DNA from: Primula veris
Lineage: Eukaryota; Streptophyta; Magnoliopsida; Ericales; Primulaceae
Length of the DNA: 64,000 nucleotides
NCBI GenBank assembly: GCA_963682055.1
Contig: OY821740.1
Span: 11,556,814 to 11,620,813 of the forward strand
Reading direction: 5' to 3'
The first letter of the stretch is position 1, and each line of letters starts with the position of its first letter. A program made the position numbers and the translations under genes. Of this stretch, positions 46,242-59,805 are shown piece by piece. Below the pieces are notes generated by a model. That model saw nothing but the letters and a program-made list of their open reading frames with translations, did not search any database and was not told the origin of the DNA.

Positions 46242-46854
46242 CTAGTAACCGTGTCTTCTGCGTTGCGCGTGTGACGCGCAATGCAATTAAAATATAAAAA
46301 ATAAGTGTACTTATGATACAAATATATGGATAATACAAAAAAATAATATAAGATAATAAGACTTAAAAAAATATTTGGTTGTTAAATAATGATAAATAGT
46401 GTTATTAGTTATTAATTTTTATATTTTTTTATTTGAGTATGGTATTATTGTAATTAATAAAAAATATAGCGGTATTTTTGAAAAAAATTGTCTAAATTGG
46501 GTTGACTCATTTGACTTGGTTTGACTTATTATAATAAAATAATATATATATCTATACTATTATAATAAGCCAACCCAAGATTTTTTGAGGCTGCCAAATT
46601 TTACCATTTTTTTCCAAAAATACCCTTACACTTTTTTATTAATTACCATAATACCATATTCTTATAAAAAAAAACTAATAACACTTTTTATCCATATTTA
46701 AGCTCTCAAAATTCTTTTGAGTCTTCTCATCTTATACTCTTATTTTTTTTTTATTCTCCAAATATTTTTATCATAACTACACTTATTTTCTAAATTTTTT
46801 CTAAATTTTATCGCATTACGTGTCTCACACGCAAAGCGTGGGGCACGATTACTG
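46242..46854. mobile_element. Inverted-repeat element inserted in a TA tract
   Basis: The left arm AGTAACCGTGTCTTCTGCG and right-arm complement AGTAATCGTGCCCCACGC are followed on both sides by GCGTGTGA, AAAATAAGTGTA and TTATGATA blocks, giving arms of over 100 bp. TA repeats lie on both sides. Copy 1 has an uninterrupted TA/TGTA tract at the same place, the empty site. Confidence 0.75.
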
Positions 46855-48569
46855 ATATATATATATGTATGTATGTATTTAACTATTTATGTATGTATCC
46901 TACTGTTATTTTATGTGTTATTTATGTGGAGAACTCTCTTGACTTAATAGTAATTATAAATAAACCCAATTTGTGTTTAAATAAATATAAATAAGTAATT
47001 ATTTGTGTATTTTTTTAAATTCAAAATTGTAACCGCAGTGAAATAGCCCCCTGCAAGACCTAATATTGAAACTGCCTCAAATTACTCCTCAACATGTATT
47101 TATCTCTACAGGCAGTCCTACGGTTAGTTATTTGATGTATATAATTTTGTATTGTTTAGTTAAAGTGTTACATCAGGGTTACTCAATCATATAGGCATCA
47201 GGGTAAGTATTTGTATTGTTGGAAGTTGACAAAGAGGCTGAACCCCCTTTTGGGTAAAATGCAAATAAACCCCTGGAAAATGCATAATTTTTTGCAGTTA
47301 ACCTCCAAATTCATATTTAAAATGACATAATTTTTTATTCATATGTTCACTTTATAAATGATTTGTTTGATATTTACAGTTTTTCAACTAACATGAGTTT
47401 CAATAACAATTATTAGAAAAAAGATCATCAAAAGAAGTTTTACATAAAAGAATATTATTTTAGTAAGAATACTCATTTCTTGTGTCATGATATGCCTGAA
47501 TAGTGTATAAATGATGATAATAAATGAAAAAACAACCAAAACGGATCATCAAGATTCAAGCGTAAATTTATATCATTTAAAATATGACACTGAATGTAAA
47601 CTACAAAAGTTAGATAGTTTATGTGCGTTAATTGCAAGAATTGATAGTTCTCAAGGCTCTTTGAAAATGATGCATAGTTCCAGGGGGAAATATGGGGAAA
47701 TCCTAGTGCTTGTTGACAAATGATGTACTACAGTACTACTCGTGTACTCAAAAGTGATTTTGCTCTTCAATTTAGTCACAACAAAACTTGCATGAGGTCA
47801 AATAAGTGGCACACAATTTTACACTCTTTCGTACATTTTGTGTAACAGTAATAAAAATGCAGTTTTGTGCTGTATCGTTCTCCTTTTTAACTCTTCTTTT
47901 AAGGATGTATGTGTTTAATTTGTGTGAATTTTATAACTCCAAATAAAGTAATAAATCAAATTTAACACTTCATGTTATGGGTGATATATGGCTAATTAGG
48001 TACTCGCCCGAACACTTCCAACCGTATCCTTACTTTACTAAAATTCATGAGTCAAAAAAAAGTCTCCAATGACAGAACGTCGGTCATGATATTTCAGGAT
48101 ACCGAAATAACGGGATTTTTTTGATAATTCATCCGACATACAATCCCTATCTAGATTGCAAGTTTTTGGTTGGGAACAAAACTCAATTTCTCCGGTGATG
48201 TACATTTTCGGGTCAAGAAATTTCTAATCGGTACTGAGTAAATATTTTTTGTCCAACCTAGTTTAAGTCAATTATTTTAGAAAACTTGTGTTTATTTTAA
48301 TCATTACAATGTAGAATAATTAAGGAACTCAAATAATTTTTTCCTTTCACTATCAAAATCGAATATTACAAACAAGATGTCCAATCTAGCTCGACATGAT
48401 GTGTCATGTCAATTTAAATAGTACTGTAGTTAATGTTATGTTTAAGGAATTGATTATGGGAATATCCATATTTAACTTCCCGATAAAACTATTTATAGTT
48501 CTTTCCGTCACCCTGTCTTCTTGTCTATTAATATCTTCCAAATTAATCCCCAACTACTTCTCATCCTCC

Positions 48570-48583
48570 TATATATATATATG
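48570..48583 (+). promoter_or_regulatory. Candidate TATA box of the SDR gene
   Basis: TATATATATATATG lies about 110-120 bp before the ATG at 48692 and is followed by a CT-rich stretch. Confidence 0.5.
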
Positions 48584-48691
48584 CCTCCACTCCTTTTCTC
48601 ACACTAAAGATAAAAATATAGTTTTGAATTTGTGATAGAGTGAGGCTTAATTATTTTAGGGCTGTCTAATCTTAAGAAATTATTAAGCGAC

Positions 48692-51646
48692 ATGGTGATC
48701 CTTAAGGCGTTGCTCACCAGGTTAATTATTTCCCTCTGCCTTTTACTTATTTTACTAATATCAATTTATTTATTTTAAAAATTGCTATTATTTTTTTTAT
48801 TTTATTTTAAACTAAAACTTTTATTGAAACAAAACAGACTTACCCATCTAAAAGTTAACATCATTTCAGCTTCAAAAACTATTCCGGACTTCTAGATTCT
48901 AAGATGTTAATACTCATAAGAGCTACATTAAAACACAAAAGTTCACACGAAGCAAACAAATTTTGATAGCTTTAGGAGCTTCAACTCTGAAATTTTCAAA
49001 CGATAAGAGGACGGTTCCGTACTACTTCAAAATATACAAAAAACATTTCCTTTATGACGAGACCGATATTACCAGGATACATATTATGGAAGGGAAAAAC
49101 TTTGATTTACCATTTCGTTTGGTAAATCGAAGTGACCGAGACAAAACTTTCTATAGAATTCTAGTACTCGTCATTAACAATAATATTGAAAGGGGTACCA
49201 GAATTAATTAAAAAGCTTAGTTGATAAGAAAATTGTAAAATAAAAAGAAAAAAGTGTTACAATTTCTTATTTTTGTGTAGAACGGACCAGAATATATACA
49301 TGATTATTTTATACTATTATTGTTTACAGACAAGTGAAGTTAATCAATCATCATGCTCAAAATGGCGCTAGATCATTTCATCATCATTCTCCTCATTCAA
49401 ACACGAAAAGCAGAGTTGGAAGGTTAGTTAAGTATTTCCATCTTTATTAACTACTGCAGTATAATATTTACTTGCTTCTAATTAATTTTCGATCTCAATT
49501 TATAATCGTGAGAACTGAGAAACTCTAGATATATACTTGTGAATTGTTTTATTAGCTTTTGTCCTTAATAATGTCACTCTTCTATATAATTGGTATTCAT
49601 TAATTAGTGACATGAAAGAAACTTCAGTATTCTTTAATTAATGATTTTGTAGCGAGAAGGATAATAATACTCCACAAAATATTTATAAAACATACATAAT
49701 ATTACTGTATGTTGCTAACCTAAAAATATATAGATGACATTGCCCGTTGTGACTGCTTTTATAAAAGTTTACATTAATTTGTAAAGGTTTTCGTTCACCT
49801 TTCCCTATTTTTGAAAATAATGAATTATTCATTTGATTAGAACTTTTAGCTAGAGACTCAAAACTAAAATGTTGAAAGAAAGAGGGATTATTGCTAGCTA
49901 AAAGAAGATCTCAGTTAAGGGGAAAACACGTTTTCCATCGAGATTTCTTTTGTCATTAATTATCTTTTTGGGTTCCTTTTTATACCATAAAATCGAAACA
50001 TACTAATTAAAGAGAACTTTGAACGATCATACTATTCGTTTCAATCTTTAGTTAGCAAAGCTGTGCTAATTAATAAGGTTTTGTTTCGATGTTTAATGAC
50101 ATGTTTAACTTAAAAAAAAAGGTAATGCAAAAATAAACTCCAGAAGTAGGCAAAACGTGTAACTAACATAATATTCATTAATGATTTAAAAAATAAAAAT
50201 AAAACAGATGAACGTAAATACATCCTTCTTTCTTTCTCATGACACATGCTTTCTCATATTTACCGGAATTCCTGGTATGCTGTTGGCCAACTTTTGCTTT
50301 TCCACATTTTTCTAAACATTTTCATAATAATAATAAAAAAAAATATTCGAACAACCTTTTTATGTACTGCCAAGTGCTCAACCCCGAAGTCACTAGTTCA
50401 TCGTAAATTTGTCAAGTATATTTTGAGCAACTTTCCTAATAATGGGGGCTTTTGTCCCATGTAATTCCTACTTTTTGCCTTTTTCTCATTTAATAAAAAT
50501 TTGCAGTTTGTACTAAAAATAAAACTAATAATGTAAATAAATAATGAAGGGCCAACAGACTACAGGATAAAAAATAGCAGTATATCAAGGAAAGTCTGTA
50601 AACGTAGTATATTATTATAATATTATTGTAATTGAAAGACCTATAGAAGAATTTTACAAAACGAATAAGGAAAGTTTGCAAACATATATAGTATGCGCTA
50701 TCATTGTTGTTAGCATTTATAACTAGTAATTAATACAACTAAATATGCAGACGAGATCACCCTTTCTTTTATTTTTAGAGTTGGAATAATTTTACCAAAG
50801 TCAATTACTAATCAATGATTATTAAAATGTTTTGCGAACAATTCCACATGCAGGCTACATGGTAAAGTTGCCTTAATAACAGGGGGTGCAAGTGGGTTGG
50901 GTAAGGCCACGGCAACCGAATTTGTCCGAAATGGGGCCCAAGTTGTCATTGCTGATATCGACACCTCACTCGGCCCAGAAGAAGCCCAAAACCTCGGCCC
51001 AGATGCCCATTTCGTAAAATGTGACGTTACTGTCGAAGCACAAGTAGCCGAGGCAGTTGACACTGCAGTGGCCCGTTTTGGAAAGCTCGATATTATGTTC
51101 AACAATGCAGGAATAACTGGGCCTGTGAGCCCACCAAGCATCACTGACCTTGACCTCGACGTGTTTGATCGTGTAATGAAGATTAATCTTCGAGGAATGG
51201 TTGCTGGGATAAAGCATGCGGCGCGTGTAATGATCCCTATGTGTTCGGGTTCGATTTTGTGCACATCTAGCATAAGTGGGCTTTTAGGTGGACTTGGTCC
51301 ATATCCTTATACAGTGTCGAAATTTGCGATACCAGGGTTGGTGAAATCAGTGGCTAGCGAGTTGTGCAAGCATGGTGTTAGGATCAACTGTATATCACCG
51401 AGCCCAATTCCAACCCCAATGGTGGTGACTCAGTTTTCTAGTTTTTACCCAAATGCAAGACCCGAACAAATCATTGAAATAATAAATGGACTGGGGGAGC
51501 TGAAAAAAAACAAGTGCGATGAGAAGGATGTGGCGTTGGCCGCACTGTATTTGGCATCTGACGATGCCAAGTACGTGACGGGTCATAACCTTGTTGTTGA
51601 TGGGGGATTTACGTGCTCTAAAAGTCTTAAATTCCCAAGTAATTAA
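48692..51646 (+). CDS. Short-chain dehydrogenase/reductase, two exons (273 aa)
   Basis: NAD-dependent oxidoreductase of the classical SDR superfamily, close in pattern to the plant SDR110C group (secoisolariciresinol dehydrogenase, ABA2/xanthoxin dehydrogenase, momilactone A synthase types). Exons: 48692-48720 (29 nt, MVILKALLT plus two bases) and 50854-51646, total 822 nt in frame. Seen in exon 2: LHGKVALITGGASGLG, cofactor glycine motif TGGASGLG; ADID, an aspartate favouring NAD; NNAG; SSISG with the catalytic serine; YTVSK with catalytic Tyr and Lys; a C-terminal TGHNLVVDGGF. Length is normal. Exon 1 was chosen because its donor (CCAG/GTTAAT) and phase join exon 2 as TRLHGK, matching the usual RLEGK. 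Substrate cannot be told from sequence. The 5' region is head to head with the dead phosphate-carrier exon copy. Confidence 0.88.
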
Positions 51647-52285
51647 TAATAGCTAGTATATGTTCTGGTGTTGCATTTTGATAATATAATGTTATACTTG
51701 ATTTAAATTTAACGGATTTGTTTTTTGGAGATTGAGAACACACTCGATTACAACGTAAAGTTAATGGAAATGATAAAGAAGATGCTGCAAGAGTTCTTAG
51801 ATTAGCGACTTTTTCTTATTGATGTTTGAAGCTTAATTTTGAGAACCTATGGTTTTATTAGAAACTTCATTGGTTTATTTTTTGTATGGCGCATGCCTCT
51901 TCCCCTTATTGTAATTTTAGTACCTATTCTATTAGCTTCAGATTTTGTTTTCTAGAAAAATTGGGTTCTTTGTTTTGAACATTGTCACTAATTAGAATTG
52001 GTCCCACGTTCAAAGTTAAGCATTTAAGTTTTTTTTAGCATTCTTTTTGCGTTCTTTAAGCAGCAATTGTTGCAGCAATTACATGCAACTTTTGGTATCA
52101 CACTGTTGACAATTGGTAATTCAGTATCATTTCTAATAAAATCATACTGGTTACATTCTATGTTTTACATATTGCACATAACTTTTGGGGAAATTTCCAC
52201 TTTGATTTTATTAGAAATGATACCAATATTGCCGGATTTTATAAGGGATGTCAGACTGGTTAGATTCTAAGTTTTACATGCTGCG
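51647..52285. other. 3' flank of the SDR gene with short repeats
   Basis: A block of about 45 bp (CTGGTTACATTCTATGTTTTACAT-like) at about 52142-52187 recurs as a direct repeat at 52250-52295. Between them, 52114-52143 and 52200-52230 are inverted repeats (TATCATTTCTAATAAAATCA). Probably a decayed small transposon. No gene. Confidence 0.5.
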
Positions 52286-52290
52286 CACAA

Positions 52291-53574
52291 CGTTGGTTTT
52301 CTGTGTACGAAATAACAATTAAACAATAATAAAAGACTAAAAAGAAATAATCAAAATCAGTGTAATCTTTATTAATTCAGAATTGAAACTGAAATTACAT
52401 ATTACAACATGTATGCACTGGATAGAAATTAAAGCAAACGTTATTCAGATTATTATCAATTAATAATTTGATGTACTGAATTGCAATAAATAAAAACTCC
52501 CGGACTGGAAAGTATAAACTTAACAGCCGGACTGTTCTGATTGAAATAGAAATTACAGGACTAAAATGAAACTATTCTAATTACATAATTAAATGACAGA
52601 ATTGAAATTAAAGAATAGAAACAGTATTTTAAATAAACTACAGAAAGGTAAAAACAGAATATAAATATTAGAGCTAAGTACAACAAATTAAAATACTGAA
52701 TAGAAAACACAGAAATGTAAATTGCATAATTTAAATACTGAATTGAAAAGACAGAAAAAATAAAAGACGAGATGACTGTTAGACAGTCTGTCCTTAACCA
52801 ATATTCGTCCAACCACCCTAATGTTTCTGATTGCGTTGGCGCTTCGATACCAATGTACAACGTCTCGGATGACTCACTGAAAACTGGCGACGAGTTAAGG
52901 TCGAGCTGTTGGTGGGTGGTTCTCTCTCTTTCTAAAATGCTATGAAAAAAATAATGCAGTATTTTTCAGAATAAAAAAAAGTGTGTTTAGAGAGTGGAAG
53001 AGAGCTGTCTACTTATAGACTAATCTGAAATCTCAGCCATAATGGTCACTTAATTCAGTATTCGGAACTGTTGAATTAATGATGCAATTATTCTCATTTA
53101 ATTGCATCAGTTACAATCTTGCTGGAATTTTTGGAACTGTTTTGTTATTATTCAAAACTCTCAGACTTTCTTGGAACCGAAACCAAAGCCGGAACATTCC
53201 CCAAGTCTCAAGCCCCAAGTCCCGCGATACGTGTGTGGTACAAGTGACTGCACACATACTTATGAGGCTACACATTATTACCACTCTCTAGTGGTGAATA
53301 TGTATATAACTATTCAAAATAGTTTTTCCTCTTTGATGTGGGATAAATATTTGGGTGGTTTCTCCATCCATTTGTTTTCTCACTTCCTTTCCCAAATTTC
53401 ATATTTCGTCCCTCCATTGGTCCAACTTCGGAGCCAATTTTCATTAACACTCATTCACTGAATAGGTCATGCGATATACCGTTTCGAAACTTGTCACACA
53501 AGCTACTCAAACCACTTAAGTACGGAGTCTAAACTTTAGATTATTCGTATGAAATTTGACCAAATTTTCCAACA
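52291..53574 (-). mobile_element. Solo LTR related to the 9707-17746 copia element
   Basis: On the minus strand it begins TGTTGGAAAATTTGG and ends CGTACACAGAAAACCAACG, matching the LTR ends of the complete element. The CAGATTATTATCAATTAATA hairpin region and the splice of T-rich/CTGT repeats also match. Flanks CACAA (52286-52290) and CACAG (53575-53579) agree at four of five bases. No internal region remains, so the element was lost by LTR-LTR recombination. Divergence from the complete element is clearly larger than between that element's own LTRs. Confidence 0.88.
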
Positions 53575-53579
53575 CACAG

Positions 53580-56500
53580 AACATTACATCTGGTCGAAAT
53601 GGGCAAAGTTTCAAAGTCATGGGAACCTCTAATATCATTTGTTTCAAAGTTTCAAAGTTCAAATGACCAAATGATTATCTTCTTCTTCTTTTTTAAAGTT
53701 CATGTGATTACTTTGTTTAAACTTATATAAAAATAATAAAATCATTTGAACTTTTACCCAAACAGTCTTAATAAACGGGAAAAATACTTTTAATGTACTG
53801 TGTTATCAGTGTTTAACAATTTAGGTACTGAACAATAAATTTTAATAATTGTGATACCAAACTATGAAATTTGTCATAATTGAGGATCTAACGTTAAACA
53901 AAATAATGAAACTGAACTCACATGATAAGTGCATCTCTGTCAACATACAGCAAAAATATATGCTCAAATATGTGATATAGTGACTGTAATTTTGTTGACT
54001 TATGATTTTCGGTCCATCATAATTATAGTAAAAAGTAAGAAATGTTTATTGTGAAACTTGCATGTGGGCAGTAATTGTAAGTCTAGCCACTAAATAACTT
54101 ATAAGTTGTAGATCTTCAAATCATATTACATTAACATCGTCAATATAGATAACATCAGTAACCTGAGTCCAAATAACCTGCCTCCTTGCTTATTTTATTC
54201 AAAAAAAAAATTTCTAAAAAACTTGAAAAAAATTGTACAATTACTATAATAGATGTATCAATACATTTCAATAATTATTTTTAAAAGAAAATCCACACAA
54301 AATTTATTTTGGAATAAATGTATAAATTAGTGTAAATTAAACATTAAATATTAAAAAAAATTGTCTAAAACAATATTATGTTCAAATATTTTAAAATTTG
54401 AATACAATATAATATAAAAGTTTATAAAGTTGCGGTATAAGTTGTAAAAATTTAAAATTTGAGTGAAAATAAGAAAGAGGGTACGAAAAGGGATAAAAAA
54501 TAGGAGTAGAAGATTTGGACTCCAATAACATAGAAAGATGAAGAAAATGGTACACGTTAAACACTTCCATTTAGTAGCTTTATTTTTCTATTAGCTATGA
54601 AGTAATATTTACTCCCTCCTACTGTGAGCAAAAAAGCAAAGAATTTCATATCTATTGGTATTAAAACGAGAGATATCAAACAAATTAATATTTAAGCATA
54701 AAAAGAAGTGTCACACATTAAAGAAATAAACGCGCGAGATAGCAACCTTATAGTAGCCAAATGAGTGCTCTAAATATAATTCCTTACAAACATATTTCCA
54801 CTATTCTATGGCAACTTATAAGTACAGTAAAACATTTCTGTAACAATATTTTATATAGCAATAACTTTTCTATAATAGTAAAAAATCTCGGTCTCAACTC
54901 GAACCAGTTATAAATAAGAAAAAAACTCTATATTTTCATATTTCGTGAAATTTTAAAGTAACATTAGTTGTATTATCACCTCCAAACAGTAATAAATACT
55001 ATTTTGTTGCAAGAAAATATATATATATTTAAATTAAATTTAGAATGATGTAAAATATTTATATAAAGTATTTTGTGAGGATGAGTTGATTTTTGCATTT
55101 CTGCTACATCTAACTTGCATTTACATGTATATAAAAATATAAATGTTAGAAATATCTAAAAGATTTGTATGTTTAATATATAATTTGAAAACATCATTTT
55201 AAAATTTTCTATAAAAGGAAAATTAAAATATTTCATAAAATATCAAAATAAACAAACAAATTTAAACCTTCTAGTTCTTTAAATTTTCAAATGTGATATT
55301 TCGTCAAAATGAGCGATTAAATATCACTAGTTCAGGTGGTATAATTTGTTTGGAATTAAGTTTTTAATAAAATTGATATCACTAAATTAGCGTCGTTGTC
55401 GTAATTTTTTTAACAAATAATAATGAAAAAAAAACTACAATTCTGAAAAACGCGTTTTTTAGCTAAAAAAAAAACGTGATAAAAGCGCAAGAAGCATTAG
55501 CGCTTTAGCCGTGAAAAAGCGTAGTTATATTCATTTCGCATGAAAGACGGGATATGCATGAATGGGATAAATACGGCCCACAAATATTTTTTATTCAAAC
55601 AATGAGGAGATTATATCTCTCTTTATATTTGAGAAAATGGGTTGTTAATTAATCTGTAAATAAGAAATTTTTTAAACAAATTGATGTGGCGTATTTGTTG
55701 TCATTTTTTGCTTACAATCCACAAAATTGAGGAAAAAGTGACATTTGACCAATTGCTCTGATATCTCTTAGTGTATTTTGTCATAAGAGCTTACTTCTCA
55801 ATAGAATTAAAAACATGCATGTGAAAGTTAATCTTATATATCCGAGTAATTTCTTGACCACAAATGTAAGATGAAGCTAGCTAGTAATTTGGGAAAATTG
55901 TTAATCTTTTTTGTTTTAACAAATTATATTTGTCTCACCCATTTAACAAAATGAAAAAGTAGAACGTAAGCTTCTTCGTTTACCTAATTTATATGTGTGT
56001 ACTGTATTGTTGTGTTCATCATTATAAGTTACAACCGTATTATTGTCTTGGTTATTTGTTGAAAGTTAACTAGTATAGTTACATTTTTTTTCCTTCGAAA
56101 AAGTGTTGTAGCAGTCAACAATGTTGCTTTCTATTTTACTTCTTGCTTTCAATTTTGCTTCTTGGATTCCTATGTGTTTAATAAAGGGACGTTTGCGTCG
56201 TTGTACCACTTTTTTATTTGTATGATCTCTTTATTAGTACTTAATTGCTCATGAGATAATTAAATGGGGCATGTGATTTTATCTCTTTATCAATGGTGAA
56301 GAGATATATATTCATTATATATAATGATCAGGATAATGTAACTACTAGTAATTTTTTAGTTCTATTAATCTGAAGAATTTTAGCACACTAATAAACACTT
56401 TAGAAACAGAATTATCAATATCAATATGATACATTTTTTTTTTCAGGACGAAGGATGATCTCATGAAAAACACGTTGTTTTTACCTGCCTCTACATGTAA

Positions 56501-59500
56501 CTATTTTTTTTTCTCAAAACTGGGGAAAGAAAATTGATAATGGATCACCTTTTTTTTTTATAATGAAAATCACATTTGTATTCTGAAATGAGCTAAATGT
56601 TGAAAGATACATCAAACCTTCGTCTAGTTTCTTTCATTTTGTATTGAAATGAAATACTCCTATTTAAAACTCAAAATGATGACCGGAACGGCAAACCCCA
56701 TATTAAATAATGATTGCCAAATTGCTCCAACCGAAACAATTTCTTTTATTTATATATCAAGTGGTTAAATGCATGACGATCAAATATGATGTGAGACATG
56801 TATCTTTTGCAATAAAAGTGACGTTAAGACATTTAATTTTAATCGGATTGCAGCTCCTATATTATTACTTTGACAAAGAAAGGGGGATACAAAATGCATA
56901 AAAATTATAACGAGGGTGAGTGTCATAATTAATCACTTTCACTAACAAAAGTATAGCACGAACACCAACTAAGATGATAAATACTAGCTACTACTATATA
57001 TTATGATCGAAGTATTATTATAATATTTATAATTAGATTGTTATTATAAATTAAAATAATTAGATTGTTTTCATAAACATTGAATCAAGTCTTATAATAA
57101 ATGAAGTAAAAGGTTTAAACCATGATCAGACAATGCCCTCCTCATGATGACAATTCCGATCAAGTTACCATTTGAAGCTACCAAACTGAACTGATAAAAA
57201 AACGGGTTACATAGAGCCGATTAGCTATAAACGAGGGGAAAAGAAGCAAAATTAGCCTTACCAAAGCACTTTAACATGAAACAGAGTAAATTAGTCCACA
57301 AAACACTACATTTATCTTTATACATATAACTAAAGTTTTGAATGTTGAGTTGATTGGCCGATTCCAAGGATTAGAAAAACAAGAGTAGATTTTGTTTCGC
57401 CAAACATAAACCCTAAAGAATTTTCCAACATGAATGTGGGTGTGCTCAAATTTCAATAAAAAATACGAGGGTATTAGTTCACTTTTTTTTTTAAAACGTA
57501 AATATATACATATATCAGTTATTATAGTGTTTTAATGTTTTTAATAATATTGGGGTGTCTGTAGCCACTCACATGCCACCTAGCAACTTCAACTACTCTA
57601 TCTTACTTAGGGTTTACAACAAAATGAATATAAATTCACGGTTGTTCGAATTCATATACACGAAATGAGAAGTTAACGAATTCCGGTGATCTGGCTTAGT
57701 AAGATTCCGTTTAAAAATATGAAACTTCAATTTTGGAAAACACTATTACCGATTCCAACTTCACACACGTTGCAGATCTCCCTGTGATCATCTCATGATG
57801 TAATTAAAGTAATAAAAATATATCATATAGTACGCTACTGTGTCTTAACAGGTTTACAGTTCATACTATTAGCAAATTACTGTGTTGATTTAAACAGGCA
57901 TAAAACATCTTGTGCATAATTAAGGTTGCCCTAGCTATATAATAGCTGCATGTAACTTTGAAATTAAACTTATTAATTAGTAACTATATATAGATTATTT
58001 TTTGCTATGTGAATGCACGGCTAAAGAACTCGGTCAAAATAAAGAAAGGAAAATAAAGGGGTAGTCCTTTTCATGTTTGTGTTATATTGTGTCACGTATT
58101 CAAGACTTCAAGTTGCATGCTTTGGTCATTTTGTTCTATTTTAAAAATAAGTTTGAATTTTACTAATTCATCGATAAAATACGTGTCTGCCCGCTAATAA
58201 ATTGTACAAGGGAAATTAAGGGGTAGTCCTTTTCCTGTTTTTGATGGAGTGAGCTATTATATCTAGAATCTTACTGCTACACTCAATTGTGATATACGAG
58301 TATAAGTGAGAATCAAGATGAAAATGAAAGTTTTTTTATTTTTCCCATAAATGTCTCATGCATTATGCATATATTATTACGGGTAAAAATTAGCGTGTAA
58401 TACGCGTAATGTCATAAGTCTCGTAATGTATTTTATTTTATACATAATATTCAGATTTGATATAATTTATTGTAGTAATACATGTTAAAACGAATTGTTA
58501 CTTAATTTAGGCTATATCCGTAATTAAAAAAATATAGTGAGAACAAATTGTTAATTAATTAAATTAGATAAACTGATAATTATTAAAATAAAGTAAGAAT
58601 ATTTTTAAAAAAAATTAGATAAAATTTGACAGACTAAACTTTTATTATTATATTAATAATATGATACTATAATCACCTAATCAATATATCAGTCTATAGC
58701 TGTAACCGTCAAAGATAAATACCAAAATGTGTTTTTGTTGATATGAATATATTTTTACTGATACTAGCATGTGCATGTTTCAGAATGCATTATATTTATT
58801 CCCTAGCTATGACATCACTGAGATTCGGTATAGCAGTCCCATTCTCAATTACTTTTATTTATAGTACGTATTATTTGAAAAATCGTGAAATTGATCCATA
58901 CTAATTCATTAATTAACTAATTTATAATATGTATGTTATCTTATGCCAAGCAAGGGATGTCAATGTCTATTGATTTAATATGTGGAACGGACACTAATTA
59001 ATGGTTCAATTTCATTATAAAGTATTGTTTGAGATGGCAAGGTTGTAAAAAACTAAGTACATATGCTAATTATTAACAATAGAATAAATTTTTACTGTGG
59101 AGGAAATTGAGGGAAATGAGTGGTTTAATTTTTACTATAGTATCATGATGTTTTTTTAAATGTACGCCTTTTAATCTAGCTAGCTAACACAACAAAGTAG
59201 AACATTTCTTATTGTTAACAGTTTTTTTTTAATTTAGTTAACAGTTTGTAACCAATAAACCAAATATATATGTTCAAAATTTCCGGAAATAATGGTTTTT
59301 CTATCAAAGAAAATTTTATGGCTTGCTACTTTGTGGCTTTTTTTGTTTGTAATCAAGCAGTTTTGTTCAATAGAATTCAGGGACAAATGTGGAAAGATAA
59401 CTTATGATGCCTTTTTTGAAACAAAAAAACGTATTGCTTATCTAATCAAAAATGTTTCTTCTCTGATCTTTTTCTTACTTAGTTCTTTAATCAGGAACTG

Positions 59501-59613
59501 TTAGTCTTAAAAAATTTTTTAGCTTAGATTATAATTCCCCTAGACAATAATTCCACTCCAATATTTATTGGGTTAGTAATTTCTCAAGTTTTAAAAAGTA
59601 AAATCGATCCATG
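53580..59613. other. Gene-poor intergenic region
   Basis: No gene recognised over 6 kb. Weak traces: a Stowaway-like end (ACTCCCTCCTACTG) at 54612, a GTACAGTAAAAC-type MITE start at 54824, and at 55441-55530 text resembling the hAT MITE at 62329 (AAAAACGC, GCGCTTT). Short open frames at 56710 and 57271 look random. Confidence 0.4.
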
Positions 59614-59805
59614 CACTATAAAATAATGTTTGATTTAATGAGAGTTAAAAACTGTCACAAGCCTATCACTAATTTAAAAAGTTGTCACAGATCTGTCATA
59701 AATTGACTAAACTGTAACAAATCCGTCATAAAAACCATTGCTAATAAGCTATTAACAAAAAATACCATCATTAATTCAACCACTATTTGGATTTTTGTTG
59801 TAGTG
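59614..59805. mobile_element. Small CACTA-like MITE
   Basis: Starts CACTATAAAA and ends TTGTTGTAGTG, giving CACTA-type inverted ends. The 3-bp flanks ATG and CTG agree only partly. Non-coding. Confidence 0.4.

Larger units (their letters stand above)
45790..48490. repeat. Segmental duplication, copy 2
   Basis: Counterpart of 39500-44190. The similarity ends about 80 bp before the TATA box of the SDR gene. Copy 2 has its own insertion at 46242-46854. Confidence 0.85.

Noticed and set aside
49353..49422. ATG-started stretch with a good donor (AAG/GTTAGT) as first exon of the SDR gene
   Set aside because: Its frame ends in the wrong phase for exon 2 (70 nt, one base short). The 29-nt exon at 48692 gives the right phase and the expected protein junction.
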